From assembly GCA_964631595.1 (NCBI GenBank), contig CAZVXL010000015.1, positions 1 through 40,108 of the forward strand: a stretch of 40,108 nt of DNA. The letters are read 5' to 3'. Within the stretch, counting starts at the first letter, position 1. Each line of letters begins with the position of its first letter. The stretch is from UMGS1312 sp964631595. GTDB lineage: Bacteria; Bacillota; Clostridia; Oscillospirales; CAG-272. The translations under genes and the position numbers were made by a program. Positions 7,292-15,812 of the stretch are shown here, one piece after another. The notes beneath the pieces were generated by a model. It did no database searches and had not been told where the DNA came from. It was given only the letters and a program-made list of their open reading frames with translations.

Positions 7292-8101
7292 TCAATCAAT
7301 TAGTATCTGCTCGGGACCGTTGTGAGCAGGGCAGGTGAGATATCTGAAGCCGAGACTGTGCAAAAGCTTCGTACATTCCCTGACGTCTGTCCCGACCTCA
7401 CCGACAATATGTGCATCCGAGCCGCAGCTGACAAGCTTGCCGCCACAGTCTGCGTAGAAGGACAACAGCTCCCTGTCGGGCGACATTCCGTACCCCTTGC
7501 GTATGCCCGAGGTGTTCACCTCAAGCGCGACCCCGTTCTCCTTCATGACAGTGAAAAGCTGTTTGTAGAGATCGTAGAATCTTTTGACATCAACGCTTCT
7601 GCCGTCCCTGCTAATGTATCTGACGGGATACGTGGCATGAGCAAGAGTGTGCGCGCCCTTGAAGGCGGCGGCAAGGCATAGCTCACGCACATATCTTTCG
7701 TAAAGATCGTCGATCAGAGGCTGCGGAACGGTTTCGTAATTTATAAAAATGTAGTCGGGCACCCTGTCGAGATTGTGGATGGAGGCGATAACGAACTCCA
7801 CACCGTGCTTTTTGATGAACTCATGCGCCTCACGCTCACGCAGATGAGGCTGTCCGAGCTCGATCCCGAAAACGATATCCGTGACGCCTCCGTAAACGGA
7901 GCGACAGCGCTCCGCCTCCGCACGTGCGCCCTCGGCATCGTAATCCTCGTAAAAGCCGTCGAGGATGCAGTCGATATCGTAGTGATCGGTGAGAGCGATG
8001 CGGTCTATCCCCTTGCCTGCGGCGGATTCACAAAGCTCGGATACGGACTGCTCCGCATCAAAGGAGAAATTCGAATGAGTGTGGCTGTCGCAGAATAGCA
8101 T
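7292..8101 (-). CDS. PHP-domain hydrolase, histidinol-phosphatase (HisJ) type
   Basis: 269-residue PHP-fold metal-dependent phosphoesterase. Metal-binding motifs are visible: DSHTHSNFSFD at the N-terminus, LTDHYD near 37-42, an E in FGIELG, SIHNLD near 117-122 and GSDAH near the C-terminus; EVNTSG is typical of the HisJ group. It could be histidinol-phosphatase for histidine synthesis, but no other his gene is nearby, so substrate is not assigned. Its ATG shares one base with the mtlD stop (TGATG), showing translational coupling; the MutS-like gene follows by 15 bases. Confidence 0.85.
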   Translation of the reverse strand: MLFCDSHTHSNFSFDAEQSVSELCESAAGKGIDRIALTDHYDIDCILDGFYEDYDAEGARAEAERCRSVYGGVTDIVFGIELGQPHLREREAHEFIKKHGVEFVIASIHNLDRVPDYIFINYETVPQPLIDDLYERYVRELCLAAAFKGAHTLAHATYPVRYISRDGRSVDVKRFYDLYKQLFTVMKENGVALEVNTSGIRKGYGMSPDRELLSFYADCGGKLVSCGSDAHIVGEVGTDVRECTKLLHSLGFRYLTCPAHNGPEQILID

Positions 8102-9297
8102 CAGACTATCATCCCCACAGCCTTATGCTTTGCGATGTCAGCCGCCGCAATGATCTCGGATAGCTCCGCACCGGAAACGAGCATACCGTAGAACTGCTCC
8201 ACAAGCTCACAGACAGCCGCATCGGGCTCTCCCGCAAGCTTTTTGTATTCCGCCATTGCGTATTCGCATGACATATCGAGCTCGGAATCCTTCATGTACT
8301 TAAAGAGCGCGGCGGCGGCACCGACGCATACGAATACGGGCACGGCACCTGTTGAGATGACATTCATCGCGCCGCCGGTAAGACGGTCGGACGGAGCAAG
8401 CTTTCTGGGAATATCCGCGCCGACTCTTGCACAGGTATCTCCGAGCGCTCTGTTTCCGAAGCGGCGGATAAGATCGGCGGCGTGCTCCATTATTGGAGCC
8501 GCGGATACGCCGTATTTCTCCGACAGAGCAAGGGCGCTTTCCGTCATGGCACCGGTCACGAGAACACGTATCGCGGGATCGGCAATGGCGGTGCATATCT
8601 TTTCATGCCCCGTGTAGCTTCCGAGATAAGCGCAAACTGCGTGTCCCATGTTGTGAAGGTAGAGCTTTCTCTCAATGTAAAAACGGAAGGGACTGTGCGC
8701 CACCATGTTTTTGACGGGCGGCAGCTCTCCCTTGAAGGCATCGCGGTCAACGGGAAGGACACCGTATTCCTCAACGGCAACGCGGAGCGGATTGTCCTTG
8801 TTCGCTTCGGGATCCGGAGCGGGAACCATGCGTCCGACCGAGGTCTCAATGAGGCCGACGGAGCTAAGCTCGTCCTCGGTGAGCTCGGGCTCAAGAAGCG
8901 AGCGGACGTATTTGTCCGCATCCATGAGATTTTCACAGATCAGAAGATCGAGGGGCTTTCCCGTGGTCTTCAGACGGAGACGGAGTCCGTTTATGAAGTT
9001 CGGGAGAATGTACTTGATAGCGCCTGCTCCGACACAGGTGGCGCAGATATCGCACTCCGCAATCGCCCTTGCGGCACTTTCCGCATCATTGCCGTCAACG
9101 GCACATACGTTTTCCACCATGATCTCACGACTGCCCTCGTTTGATACGATCCTCAGCGGATATTTGCCGTCGGCATTGAGCCTTTCAACGACGGTCTTGG
9201 AAACATCTATAAATGTTACCTCAAATCCGGATTCAGAGAAAAGCGGCCCGATAAAGCCGCGGCCGATGTTGCCTGCACCGAATATTACAGCTTTCAT
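8101..9297 (-). CDS. mtlD: Mannitol-1-phosphate 5-dehydrogenase family protein
   Basis: NAD-dependent polyol-phosphate dehydrogenase; the family interconverts mannitol 1-phosphate and fructose 6-phosphate. 398 residues. The Rossmann motif GAGNIGRGF follows the start directly, and the C-terminal domain has the family block FYIERKLYLHNMGHAVCAYLG. ATG 9297 is chosen from GGAGGATAAAACA upstream and because it gives the normal MKAVIFGAGNIGRG start. No mannitol PTS gene is in the window, so a related hexuronate or polyol reductase role is possible. It is first in the operon with PHP, MutS-like and UDG genes, driven by a near-consensus promoter. Confidence 0.87.
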   Translation of the reverse strand: MKAVIFGAGNIGRGFIGPLFSESGFEVTFIDVSKTVVERLNADGKYPLRIVSNEGSREIMVENVCAVDGNDAESAARAIAECDICATCVGAGAIKYILPNFINGLRLRLKTTGKPLDLLICENLMDADKYVRSLLEPELTEDELSSVGLIETSVGRMVPAPDPEANKDNPLRVAVEEYGVLPVDRDAFKGELPPVKNMVAHSPFRFYIERKLYLHNMGHAVCAYLGSYTGHEKICTAIADPAIRVLVTGAMTESALALSEKYGVSAAPIMEHAADLIRRFGNRALGDTCARVGADIPRKLAPSDRLTGGAMNVISTGAVPVFVCVGAAAALFKYMKDSELDMSCEYAMAEYKKLAGEPDAAVCELVEQFYGMLVSGAELSEIIAAADIAKHKAVGMIV

Positions 9298-9344
9298 TGT
9301 TTTATCCTCCGTACCGCAAAGCGGCAATATAAACTTATGATTTT

Positions 9345-9373
9345 ATTATATCACTCCCCACCTTGGCGGTCAA
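9345..9373 (-). promoter_or_regulatory. Sigma-A promoter of the mtlD operon
   Basis: Read on the minus strand: TTGACC (9373-9368), 17 bases, TATAAT (9350-9345), with TG in the extended -10 position. It lies about 50 bases upstream of the mtlD start. Confidence 0.85.
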
Positions 9374-9404
9374 GTGATAAGAGATAAATAAACGCCGTGA
9401 ATAC

Positions 9405-9433
9405 TTGATTTACGCGCGGATTTGTAATATAAT
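9405..9433 (+). promoter_or_regulatory. Sigma-A promoter for the GNAT gene
   Basis: TTGATT (9405-9410), 17 bases, TATAAT (9428-9433). It diverges from the mtlD promoter 31 bases away and precedes the GNAT ribosome-binding site. Confidence 0.82.
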
Positions 9434-9465
9434 TAAAGGGTATTTTCTCGGAGGAGGTGTGGGAC

Positions 9466-10053
9466 TTGCAAAATGACGATAGGCTGAGGGTATTCAGGAA
9501 TATCCCCGTGCTTGAAACGGAGAGGCTTATTTTGCGTAAAATGCAGAAGACAGATGCCGACGATATGTATGACTATGCAAGAAGGACGGAGACCACCGAA
9601 TATCTCATGTGGAATCCTCACCCGAGCAGAAAATTCTCATACCAATACCTCGTATATCTGAATCAGCGGTATAAGCAGGGGGAGTTTTACGACTGGGCAC
9701 TGGAATACCGCGACAGCGGGAAAATGATAGGCACCTGCGGCTTTACGCGCTTCGATCAGAGCAATTCGGCGGCGGAGGTCGGATATGTCATAAATCCGGA
9801 CTATCGGGGCAGGGGACTTGCGACCGAGGCACTGCGGCGTGTGATACGCTTCGGCTTCGATTATCTTGAGCTGCACCGCATCGAGGCAAAATACATGGAC
9901 GGAAACGACGCAAGCCGACGTGTAATGGAAAAATGCGGAATGGTATTCGAGGGAATGAGGCGGGAGAGCCTCTACGTGAAGGATCGCTTCGTCTCCGTCG
10001 GAGTCTGTGCGATACTGAGACCGGAATATAATCTGCGCCGAATAGGACTTTAG
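9466..10053 (+). CDS. GNAT family N-acetyltransferase (RimJ/RimL type)
   Basis: 195-residue acetyl-CoA-dependent acetyltransferase resembling the RimJ/RimL group (N-terminal start LETERLILRKM). The acetyl-CoA pyrophosphate-binding motif is visible as GYVINPDYRGRGLATEAL around residues 105-125, followed by NDASRRVMEKCGM and a hydrophobic C-terminal strand. TTG 9466 is the best start because GGAGGAGG ends eight bases upstream; the in-frame GTG 9457 would lie inside that site. The substrate is unknown: ribosomal protein, another protein or a small molecule are all possible. It has its own promoter and may be cotranscribed with coaW. Confidence 0.9.
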   Translation: MQNDDRLRVFRNIPVLETERLILRKMQKTDADDMYDYARRTETTEYLMWNPHPSRKFSYQYLVYLNQRYKQGEFYDWALEYRDSGKMIGTCGFTRFDQSNSAAEVGYVINPDYRGRGLATEALRRVIRFGFDYLELHRIEAKYMDGNDASRRVMEKCGMVFEGMRRESLYVKDRFVSVGVCAILRPEYNLRRIGL

Positions 10054-10061
10054 GAAATAAC

Positions 10062-10091
10062 ATCCGAGTGCGGGGTGCGCACTTATCGGAT
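10062..10091 (+). other. Intergenic hairpin between GNAT and coaW genes
   Basis: Nested inverted repeat: outer ATCCGA/TCGGAT (10062-10067, 10086-10091) and inner GTGCG/CGCAC (10068-10072, 10078-10082). No T-run follows, so it is more likely an RNA-stability or processing element than a terminator. Confidence 0.5.
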
Positions 10092-10111
10092 ATGAAAACA
10101 AAGGAGTTGCC

Positions 10112-10975
10112 ATGAGCAAGAGGATTGTAGTTGGAATAGATGTTGGCGGAAGCTCAACGAAGATCTGCGGCTTTGATATCACCGACGAAGCGGCTGAGCC
10201 TGTACTTATGCAGCCGATGTTCGTCAGGGCAACAGATCCGATAACCTCGGTGTACGGGGCATTCGGAAAATTTGTTGAGGAAAATTCCCTTGAGCTTGAC
10301 GATATATCGAGAGTGATGATCACGGGAGTCGGCTCGTCCTTCATGTCGAGACCGATTTATTCGCTCCCGTGCGAGATCGTGCCGGAGTTTCGCTGTATCG
10401 GCTTCGGCGGGCTGTATTTGTCGGGGCTTGACAGAGCCATCGTGGTGAGCATGGGCACGGGCACGGCGCTCGTCCACGCCGAGTGTGACAAGGAGCCCGT
10501 GCATCTCGGCGGTACCGGAGTCGGCGGAGGCACGCTTGTGGGACTCTCAAAGAAGCTTCTCGGCATGGATACCGTGGAGCATATCGAGGAACTTGCGGCG
10601 GGTGGCGATCTGTCGAAGATAGATCTGAAGATAGACGATATCTCCAAGGTGTCGATCACGCCGAACCTCACCGAGCGTATGACGGCATCGAATTTCGGAA
10701 ATATCAGCGATATCGCAAGCCGAGAGGATATAGCACTCGGCATTATAAACATGGTGTTTGAGACGATAGCCATGGTTAGTAGATTTGCGGCGCAGGGACA
10801 CGGCATAAGGGATATCGTGCTCACCGGAAATCTGACCGCGATGCGGCAGGCACCGACTGTTTTCGGCAGTCTCAACACGATGTTCGATCTGAATTTCATC
10901 ATTCCCGACAGATCTCAGTTCGGACCTGTTATCGGTGCGGCTCTTGCGGGGATCGAGTACGGGAATCGGTCTTGA
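10112..10975 (+). CDS. coaW: Type II pantothenate kinase
   Basis: Phosphorylates pantothenate, the first step of coenzyme A synthesis. 287 residues with an ASKHA-fold: phosphate-1 loop GIDVGGSSTKI at residues 8-18, catalytic-region segment CEIVPEFRCIGFGG near 88-101, the phosphate-2 loop VVSMGTGTALV, and GGTGVGGGTLVGL. Type II enzymes of this kind are found in Firmicutes and resemble eukaryotic PanK. AAAGGAG lies upstream of the ATG at good spacing. The next gene is an amidohydrolase on the same strand, 63 bases away; a functional link is not evident. Confidence 0.93.
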   Translation: MSKRIVVGIDVGGSSTKICGFDITDEAAEPVLMQPMFVRATDPITSVYGAFGKFVEENSLELDDISRVMITGVGSSFMSRPIYSLPCEIVPEFRCIGFGGLYLSGLDRAIVVSMGTGTALVHAECDKEPVHLGGTGVGGGTLVGLSKKLLGMDTVEHIEELAAGGDLSKIDLKIDDISKVSITPNLTERMTASNFGNISDIASREDIALGIINMVFETIAMVSRFAAQGHGIRDIVLTGNLTAMRQAPTVFGSLNTMFDLNFIIPDRSQFGPVIGAALAGIEYGNRS

Positions 10976-11038
10976 TGCGGGGCCTCACGTAAACTCGGCG
11001 CAAAAACAAAAACGGAAACAGAGAAAGAAGGCATTACA

Positions 11039-11824
11039 TTGCGGCTTATTGACATACACACACACGTATATCCGAGCAAAATAGCGAGGAAGGCGACGGA
11101 GAGCGTCTGCGATTTTTACGAGCTTGAGAGCGACAATATCGGCACCTCCGATGAGCTTATAGAAAAGGGAAGCCGAGCGGGGGTGGAGAAATATCTGATC
11201 CTGCCCGTCGCGGTGCGACCGGAGCAGGTGAGTGGGATCAACGAATTTGTAAAGAGCGAGTGTGATGCACACGGCGAATTTGTCGGCTTCGGCACAGTCC
11301 ATGCGGGAATGGAGAATATCGGTGAGGCGGTTGAGCAGATAAAAAGGCTCGGGCTTCGCGGAATAAAAATGCACCCCGATACACAGCACTTTGATATTGA
11401 CGACCGACGTCTGTATCCGATGTATGAGGAGATAGAGGGACGCCTCCCCGTTTATCTGCATACGGGCGATCACAGATACGACTACTCTCACCCGCGCAGG
11501 CTCAGACAGGTCATGAAGGATTTCCCTCGGCTTCAGACTGTTGCCGCGCATCTCGGCGGCTGGTCGGTGTGGGATGAGGCGGAAGAATATCTTGCCGATA
11601 CCGACTGCCTTGTCGATGTTTCGTCGAGCCTTATGTTCATGGAGCCGGAGCGTGCGGTTAAGTATATCCGCCGCTTCGGAGCGGAGAGGGTGATGTTCGG
11701 AAGCGATTTCCCGCTGTGGGATCCCGACGTCGAGGCGGAACGGTTCATGTCTCTGCCGCTGACAGCCACGGAGACCGAGCAGATCGCGCACATTACCGCA
11801 GAGCGGTTTTTGGGGCTTGACTGA
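11039..11824 (+). CDS. Amidohydrolase family 2 metal-dependent hydrolase
   Basis: 261-residue TIM-barrel hydrolase of the amidohydrolase-2 group, which includes decarboxylases and lactone or amide hydrolases. Metal-site motifs are DIHTHVYP at the N-terminus, GIKMHPD near 115, YLHTGDH near 140, AAHLGG near 170 and GSDFPLWD near 220. The start is TTG 11039, preceded by AGAAGG at suitable distance; no ATG gives the complete first metal motif. The substrate cannot be inferred. It ends 15 bases before a very strong terminator. Confidence 0.88.
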   Translation: MRLIDIHTHVYPSKIARKATESVCDFYELESDNIGTSDELIEKGSRAGVEKYLILPVAVRPEQVSGINEFVKSECDAHGEFVGFGTVHAGMENIGEAVEQIKRLGLRGIKMHPDTQHFDIDDRRLYPMYEEIEGRLPVYLHTGDHRYDYSHPRRLRQVMKDFPRLQTVAAHLGGWSVWDEAEEYLADTDCLVDVSSSLMFMEPERAVKYIRRFGAERVMFGSDFPLWDPDVEAERFMSLPLTATETEQIAHITAERFLGLD

Positions 11825-11838
11825 GCCCTGACTTTGAC

Positions 11839-11882
11839 AAAACAGGTGTGAGAGCCGATGCCTCGGCTCTCACACCTGTTTT
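11839..11882. terminator. Strong bidirectional terminator
   Basis: A perfect 20-bp inverted repeat (11839-11858 with 11863-11882) around a TGCC loop, with an AAAA start and TTTT end so that it has a T tract on both strands. It separates the convergent amidohydrolase and bceB genes. Confidence 0.95.
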
Positions 11883-11893
11883 ATTGTAGCCTG

Positions 11894-13939
11894 TCATCGC
11901 TCATCGTCGCTTCCGCTGACGATGGTGTAGTAGGAATTTGAGGTCAGCCTGTATACGAGAATGTAGAATATCCCGAACAGGAGGATCACCGCCGCGGCTA
12001 CGGCGAGCATAAGCGGAGGATTGTCGAAATGCATGAGCGCGAGCAGCTTTTGCACTAAGGGAAAAGCGAAGGACAGATGCATGGCGGCAGTCAAAAACGG
12101 CAGCAGGAACAGGGTGAGCATCTGGGAGTTTATGCTTTTTCTGATATCGGAGGGTGTCATGCCGACCTTTCGCATGATCTCAAAGCGGCTCCGATCCTCG
12201 TAGCCCTCGGAGATCTGCTTGTAGTATATGATCAAAACAGTGGCGGAAAGGAACATGACCGACAGAATAACTGCTAAAAACAGAACGCCTCCGAAGGTGC
12301 TGTAGAATACCTCACGCTCACTCTCTCTGCATGAGAGGCTTGCCGAGTAGAAATCCCCCTTTGCCGTGATATCCGACTCGAAAATATCATCTCTTAGCTT
12401 TAGCTGATCGGACGGGCTGAGCTCTGTATCAAAGCTCCGGATCACTGAGATGCGGCACTCGTCCTCAAGCTCTCCGAGCTCATAGTAGATGCTTGACAGA
12501 GCCTTGCCGATATCCTTTGTTACAAGGGTCACACTCGGGATCACGGTGTCAAGCTCTCCTTGGCCCAGTATGAGCTTATCCGACTGCTTCTTTATCTGCC
12601 ATACGGTCCCGTCTGCCGTCGTGACGGTGGAAAAATCGCAGGAGCGGTGGTCGGAGAAGAACAAAAGCTGACCGTCATCGAGCACCTCGTCGGTGCCCAT
12701 ACAGCGGTTGTAATCCTCAAGCGGGATAAAGCGCACATTGCATACGTAGCCGGCGGAGGTCATATCGACCGCATTGACCGTGGAGACATCGAAGGTCAGG
12801 TATCCGTCCCTGAGTAAGCCGACGGCGGAGGTGCAGGTGTACCGCTCCTCGTTTTTCGTGGTTACGCCGTGCTCCTCAAGAAATTTATCAAGCTCCGAGG
12901 CAAGGGCGTCGTTTTCCGGAGGCTCGGTGATACCGTCACTGCCGTCGTACAGGTAATCCGCACGTACCTGAAACTGATGCGGATAACCGGAGCTGATGCT
13001 GTCCTCCGCTCCGAAATAAAGGCTTGCGGCACCGACCGTCATAACAAGCACCATCGTGCTCAAAATGCAGATGGAGGCAAGCCCCGCGCCGTTGCGCTTC
13101 ATTCTGTAGATCATGGACGATACGGAAACGAAGTGCTCTTTTTTGTAATAGTAGCTCTTTCTCCTGCGGAGAAGATTGCACAGCATGACGGAGCCCGAGA
13201 TAAAGAGCAGATAGGTCGCGCAAATGACCATCAGAACGGCGATGAAGAACGAGGAGAGCGCAGTCAGCGGTGTCTTTATCGAGAGCGCGATGTAATATGC
13301 GCCCGCAAGGACCAGTATTCCCGCGGTGCCGAGCAGATACCTTGCCTTCGGCGGCTTCTCACCGACGTTTTCGCTTTTCAGCAGCTCGGTGGCACTGAGC
13401 CTTTGCAGTGAGATGAGGTTTTTCAGGAATATAAGCACGAATATCGGGATAAATACCGTAAAGGTATCCTTGACCGCATCGGGATCTATTCTGAGAGAGT
13501 AGCTCACCTCACTGTCTATGAGCGCAATAAGCAAAAGCTCCGTCAGCTTGGAGAGAAGTATGCCGCAGATAAGCCCGAGAAGTATTGCCGATATGCAAAG
13601 GATCGCGGATTCGCAAAGGAGCAACACCCCCAGCTCCTTCTTGCCCATTCCGAGTATATTGTACAGACCGAATTCCTTCTGCCTCCTTCGCATGAGAAAG
13701 GAGTTTGAATAAAACAGGAACAGCACCGAAAAAAGAGCCAAGACCCAAAATCCGAAGCCGAAAACGGTGGTCAGAGTTCTTCCGCCGGCGATATCCCCCA
13801 GCATCGGCATTGATGCGAGATAGTGCATGATGTAGAACATCATGACCATTCCGATGCAGGTCAAAATATACGGGAGATACAGCCGCTTGTTCTTGCGTAT
13901 GCCGTCAAACGCCAGCCTTGAGTAGAAGCCGAGCTTCAT
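11894..13939 (-). CDS. bceB: Peptide-antibiotic ABC transporter permease, BceB type
   Basis: Membrane permease of a Bce-type module that detects and removes cell-wall-active peptide antibiotics such as bacitracin. 681 residues with an FtsX-like layout: about ten membrane helices, four before a coupling segment (RRRQKEFGLYNILGMGKKE, about 84-102) and a large extracellular region (about residues 310-540) between helices VII and VIII, the expected ligand-sensing domain. Its ATG overlaps the bceA stop (ATGA). It ends just before the 20-bp terminator. The ligand cannot be predicted from this sequence. Confidence 0.93.
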   Translation of the reverse strand: MKLGFYSRLAFDGIRKNKRLYLPYILTCIGMVMMFYIMHYLASMPMLGDIAGGRTLTTVFGFGFWVLALFSVLFLFYSNSFLMRRRQKEFGLYNILGMGKKELGVLLLCESAILCISAILLGLICGILLSKLTELLLIALIDSEVSYSLRIDPDAVKDTFTVFIPIFVLIFLKNLISLQRLSATELLKSENVGEKPPKARYLLGTAGILVLAGAYYIALSIKTPLTALSSFFIAVLMVICATYLLFISGSVMLCNLLRRRKSYYYKKEHFVSVSSMIYRMKRNGAGLASICILSTMVLVMTVGAASLYFGAEDSISSGYPHQFQVRADYLYDGSDGITEPPENDALASELDKFLEEHGVTTKNEERYTCTSAVGLLRDGYLTFDVSTVNAVDMTSAGYVCNVRFIPLEDYNRCMGTDEVLDDGQLLFFSDHRSCDFSTVTTADGTVWQIKKQSDKLILGQGELDTVIPSVTLVTKDIGKALSSIYYELGELEDECRISVIRSFDTELSPSDQLKLRDDIFESDITAKGDFYSASLSCRESEREVFYSTFGGVLFLAVILSVMFLSATVLIIYYKQISEGYEDRSRFEIMRKVGMTPSDIRKSINSQMLTLFLLPFLTAAMHLSFAFPLVQKLLALMHFDNPPLMLAVAAAVILLFGIFYILVYRLTSNSYYTIVSGSDDER

Positions 13940-14700
13940 TTTCCCTCACCTCCGGCGTCAAGCACGGTGAGGGTGCTTGAGATCATCTGATAAAGCTGCT
14001 CATTTGTGCTTCTGCCGCGGTCTATTCGGTGGTAGACCTCACCGTCCTTTATGAATAGGATGCGATTTGCATGGCTTGCCGCCTTGACCGAGTGGGTGAC
14101 CATGAGTATCGTCTGACCGTCGGCGTTTATTTCGGAGAACAGGCGAAGCAGCTCGTCGGTCGCCTTGGAATCAAGAGCGCCTGTCGGCTCGTCGGCAAGA
14201 ATCAGCCTCGGAGACGTGATGAGCGCACGGGCAACGGCGGCACGCTGCTTCTGACCTCCCGAGATCTCGTACGGGTATTTCTTCAGTATATCCGAGATGC
14301 CGAGCTTGCGCGCGAGCGGCATCAGCCGCCTCTCCATTTCCGCATAGGGTTTTCCCGCGAGCACGAGCGGGAGGTAGATGTTGTCCTCAACGGTAAAGGT
14401 GTCGAGCATATTGAATTCTTGAAATACAAAGCCCAGATTGTCGCGGCGAAATGCGGCGGCTTGAGATTCCTTGATCCGAGAGAGCTCTTTCCCGTCAAGG
14501 AATACGGAGCCGGAGGTGGGGCGGTCGAGCGCCGCAAGAATGTTCAAAAGGGTGGTCTTGCCCGAGCTGGACTCGCCCATTATGGCAACGTACTCCCCCT
14601 CGTCCACGCTCAGCGAAATGCTTTTAAGTGCCTCCGCCTTGCTTCCTCCGAGGCGCGACGTGTATGTTTTTCCAACACCGATAACATCTAAGATCTTCAT
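13936..14700 (-). CDS. bceA: Peptide-antibiotic ABC transporter ATPase, BceA type
   Basis: ATP-binding subunit partnering BceB. 254 residues: Walker A at 42-49 reads GESSSGKT, signature ISGGQKQR, Walker B LILADEPTGALDS and the H-loop VTHS. In Walker A the fourth position, normally Gly, is Ser45 (codon AGC, one base from GGC), an unusual substitution; all other motifs are intact. ATG 14700 is preceded by AAAGGAGG. It has its own promoter and upstream palindrome, separating it from the bceRS genes, the usual arrangement for BceR-controlled transporters. Confidence 0.94.
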   Translation of the reverse strand: MKILDVIGVGKTYTSRLGGSKAEALKSISLSVDEGEYVAIMGESSSGKTTLLNILAALDRPTSGSVFLDGKELSRIKESQAAAFRRDNLGFVFQEFNMLDTFTVEDNIYLPLVLAGKPYAEMERRLMPLARKLGISDILKKYPYEISGGQKQRAAVARALITSPRLILADEPTGALDSKATDELLRLFSEINADGQTILMVTHSVKAASHANRILFIKDGEVYHRIDRGRSTNEQLYQMISSTLTVLDAGGEGK

Positions 14701-14730
14701 AGCAGATATCCTCCTTTGATCTTTGATATT

Positions 14731-14759
14731 ATTATACATAAGGACATTTCGTATCGCAA
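14731..14759 (-). promoter_or_regulatory. Promoter of bceAB
   Basis: Minus strand: TTGCGA (14759-14754), 17 bases, TATAAT (14736-14731), about 30 bases before the bceA start. The -35 is imperfect, as expected for an activator-dependent promoter. Confidence 0.75.
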
Positions 14760-14768
14760 TTTCATCAC

Positions 14769-14804
14769 CTTACAAAAGCGCCGAGAATCTAACGCTTTTG
14801 TAAG
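14769..14804. promoter_or_regulatory. Inverted-repeat operator, probable BceR binding site
   Basis: Perfect 12-bp inverted repeat CTTACAAAAGCG (14769-14780) and CGCTTTTGTAAG (14793-14804) with a 12-base spacer. It ends nine bases upstream of the bceAB -35 box, the position expected for a response-regulator activation site, and the TTACA/TGTAA half-site resembles known Bce-type operators. It also lies 15 bases after the bceS stop but has no T tract in either direction, so a terminator role is less likely. Confidence 0.65.
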
Positions 14805-14819
14805 AAATCGGCGCACGGA

Positions 14820-15809
14820 CTACTCCGCCCGAAGCCGCCTCTGCGACAGATCTATCCTGACGGCGGTGCCGACCCCCACCTCGGAGGTGACGGAGATGCG
14901 GTGACCGAGATTGCGGCATACGCGGCGGCACAGATATAGCCCGATACCGCTTGAGTGCTTGTCCGAGTGCCCGTTACAGCCGGTGTAGCCGTTGTCGAAT
15001 ATGCGCGGCAGATCCTCGGGCGCGATCCCGATGCCGGTGTCGCGGATGACAAGGACGCTCCCTTCCTCCGTCTCTATCGTAACGGAGCCGGAGCGTGTGT
15101 ATTTCAGTGCATTTGAGAGCACCTGCTCTATCACAAACGAGAGCCATTTTTCGTCCGTGATAACGGAGGTGTTCAGCGGCTTGTATACAAGACTGAGCCT
15201 GCGGCTTATGAATTCAGATGAAAAATCACGCACCACGGCTTTTACGAGCGTGTCGAGATCGTGCTCCTTGAATATGTAGTCGGTGCTGTCCGAATTGAGC
15301 CTGAGAAATGCCAGAACCATTTCAACATACCGATCGACTCGGTGAAGCTCCAAGGTCAGCTTGCGCGACAGCGGAGAATCCTCACTTTGCAGATGCAGAC
15401 GCATCGAGGCGAGCGGAGTTTTGATCTGATGCGCCCAAACGGTGTAGTACCTCACCATATCGTTATAGCTTTGCTCCGCCTCCTTGCACTGCCGCCTGTG
15501 CTCATCTGCCAAAAGAAATATGATCCGCCGTAAGTCCTCGTCCGTGACACCGTGGACAGTCGGAAATGCGGACGGGGACACATCGCTTGCGGAGGTGATG
15601 CGTGAGAGGCAGAGGTGCTCTCTCTTGACCGAGATGAAATCGAGCGTGATGCAGACGGCGGCAACGGCTGTACACAGGATGATCGGATACAGCACAGCCT
15701 CAAGCGGCAGACGGTACAGGTAAAAGCTCAGTATGAATATGCCGGAGAATATGAGATATGCGACAAGCGCCCGCCTGTGACCCTTGACGTACTTAAAAAA
15801 CAGCTCCAT
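14820..15809 (-). CDS. bceS: Sensor histidine kinase, BceS type
   Basis: 329-residue intramembrane-sensing kinase. Two membrane helices (about 15-33 and 38-58) are joined by a very short extracellular loop, so the kinase is expected to sense through the BceAB transporter rather than bind ligand. The H-box is VWAHQIKTPLASM with His127; the N-box NALKYT, the G1 box DTGIGIAPEDLP, and the G2 region SSGIGLYLCRR are complete. It starts three bases after the bceR stop and is cotranscribed with it. Confidence 0.94.
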   Translation of the reverse strand: MELFFKYVKGHRRALVAYLIFSGIFILSFYLYRLPLEAVLYPIILCTAVAAVCITLDFISVKREHLCLSRITSASDVSPSAFPTVHGVTDEDLRRIIFLLADEHRRQCKEAEQSYNDMVRYYTVWAHQIKTPLASMRLHLQSEDSPLSRKLTLELHRVDRYVEMVLAFLRLNSDSTDYIFKEHDLDTLVKAVVRDFSSEFISRRLSLVYKPLNTSVITDEKWLSFVIEQVLSNALKYTRSGSVTIETEEGSVLVIRDTGIGIAPEDLPRIFDNGYTGCNGHSDKHSSGIGLYLCRRVCRNLGHRISVTSEVGVGTAVRIDLSQRRLRAE

Positions 15810-15812
15810 GAT

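Noticed and set aside
7292..8101. Firm assignment of the PHP gene as hisJ
   Set aside because: No other histidine genes are present and PHP phosphoesterases have many substrates.
14769..14804. Inverted repeat as the bceS terminator
   Set aside because: No T tract follows in either direction, and its position next to the bceA -35 box fits an activator site better; not fully excluded.
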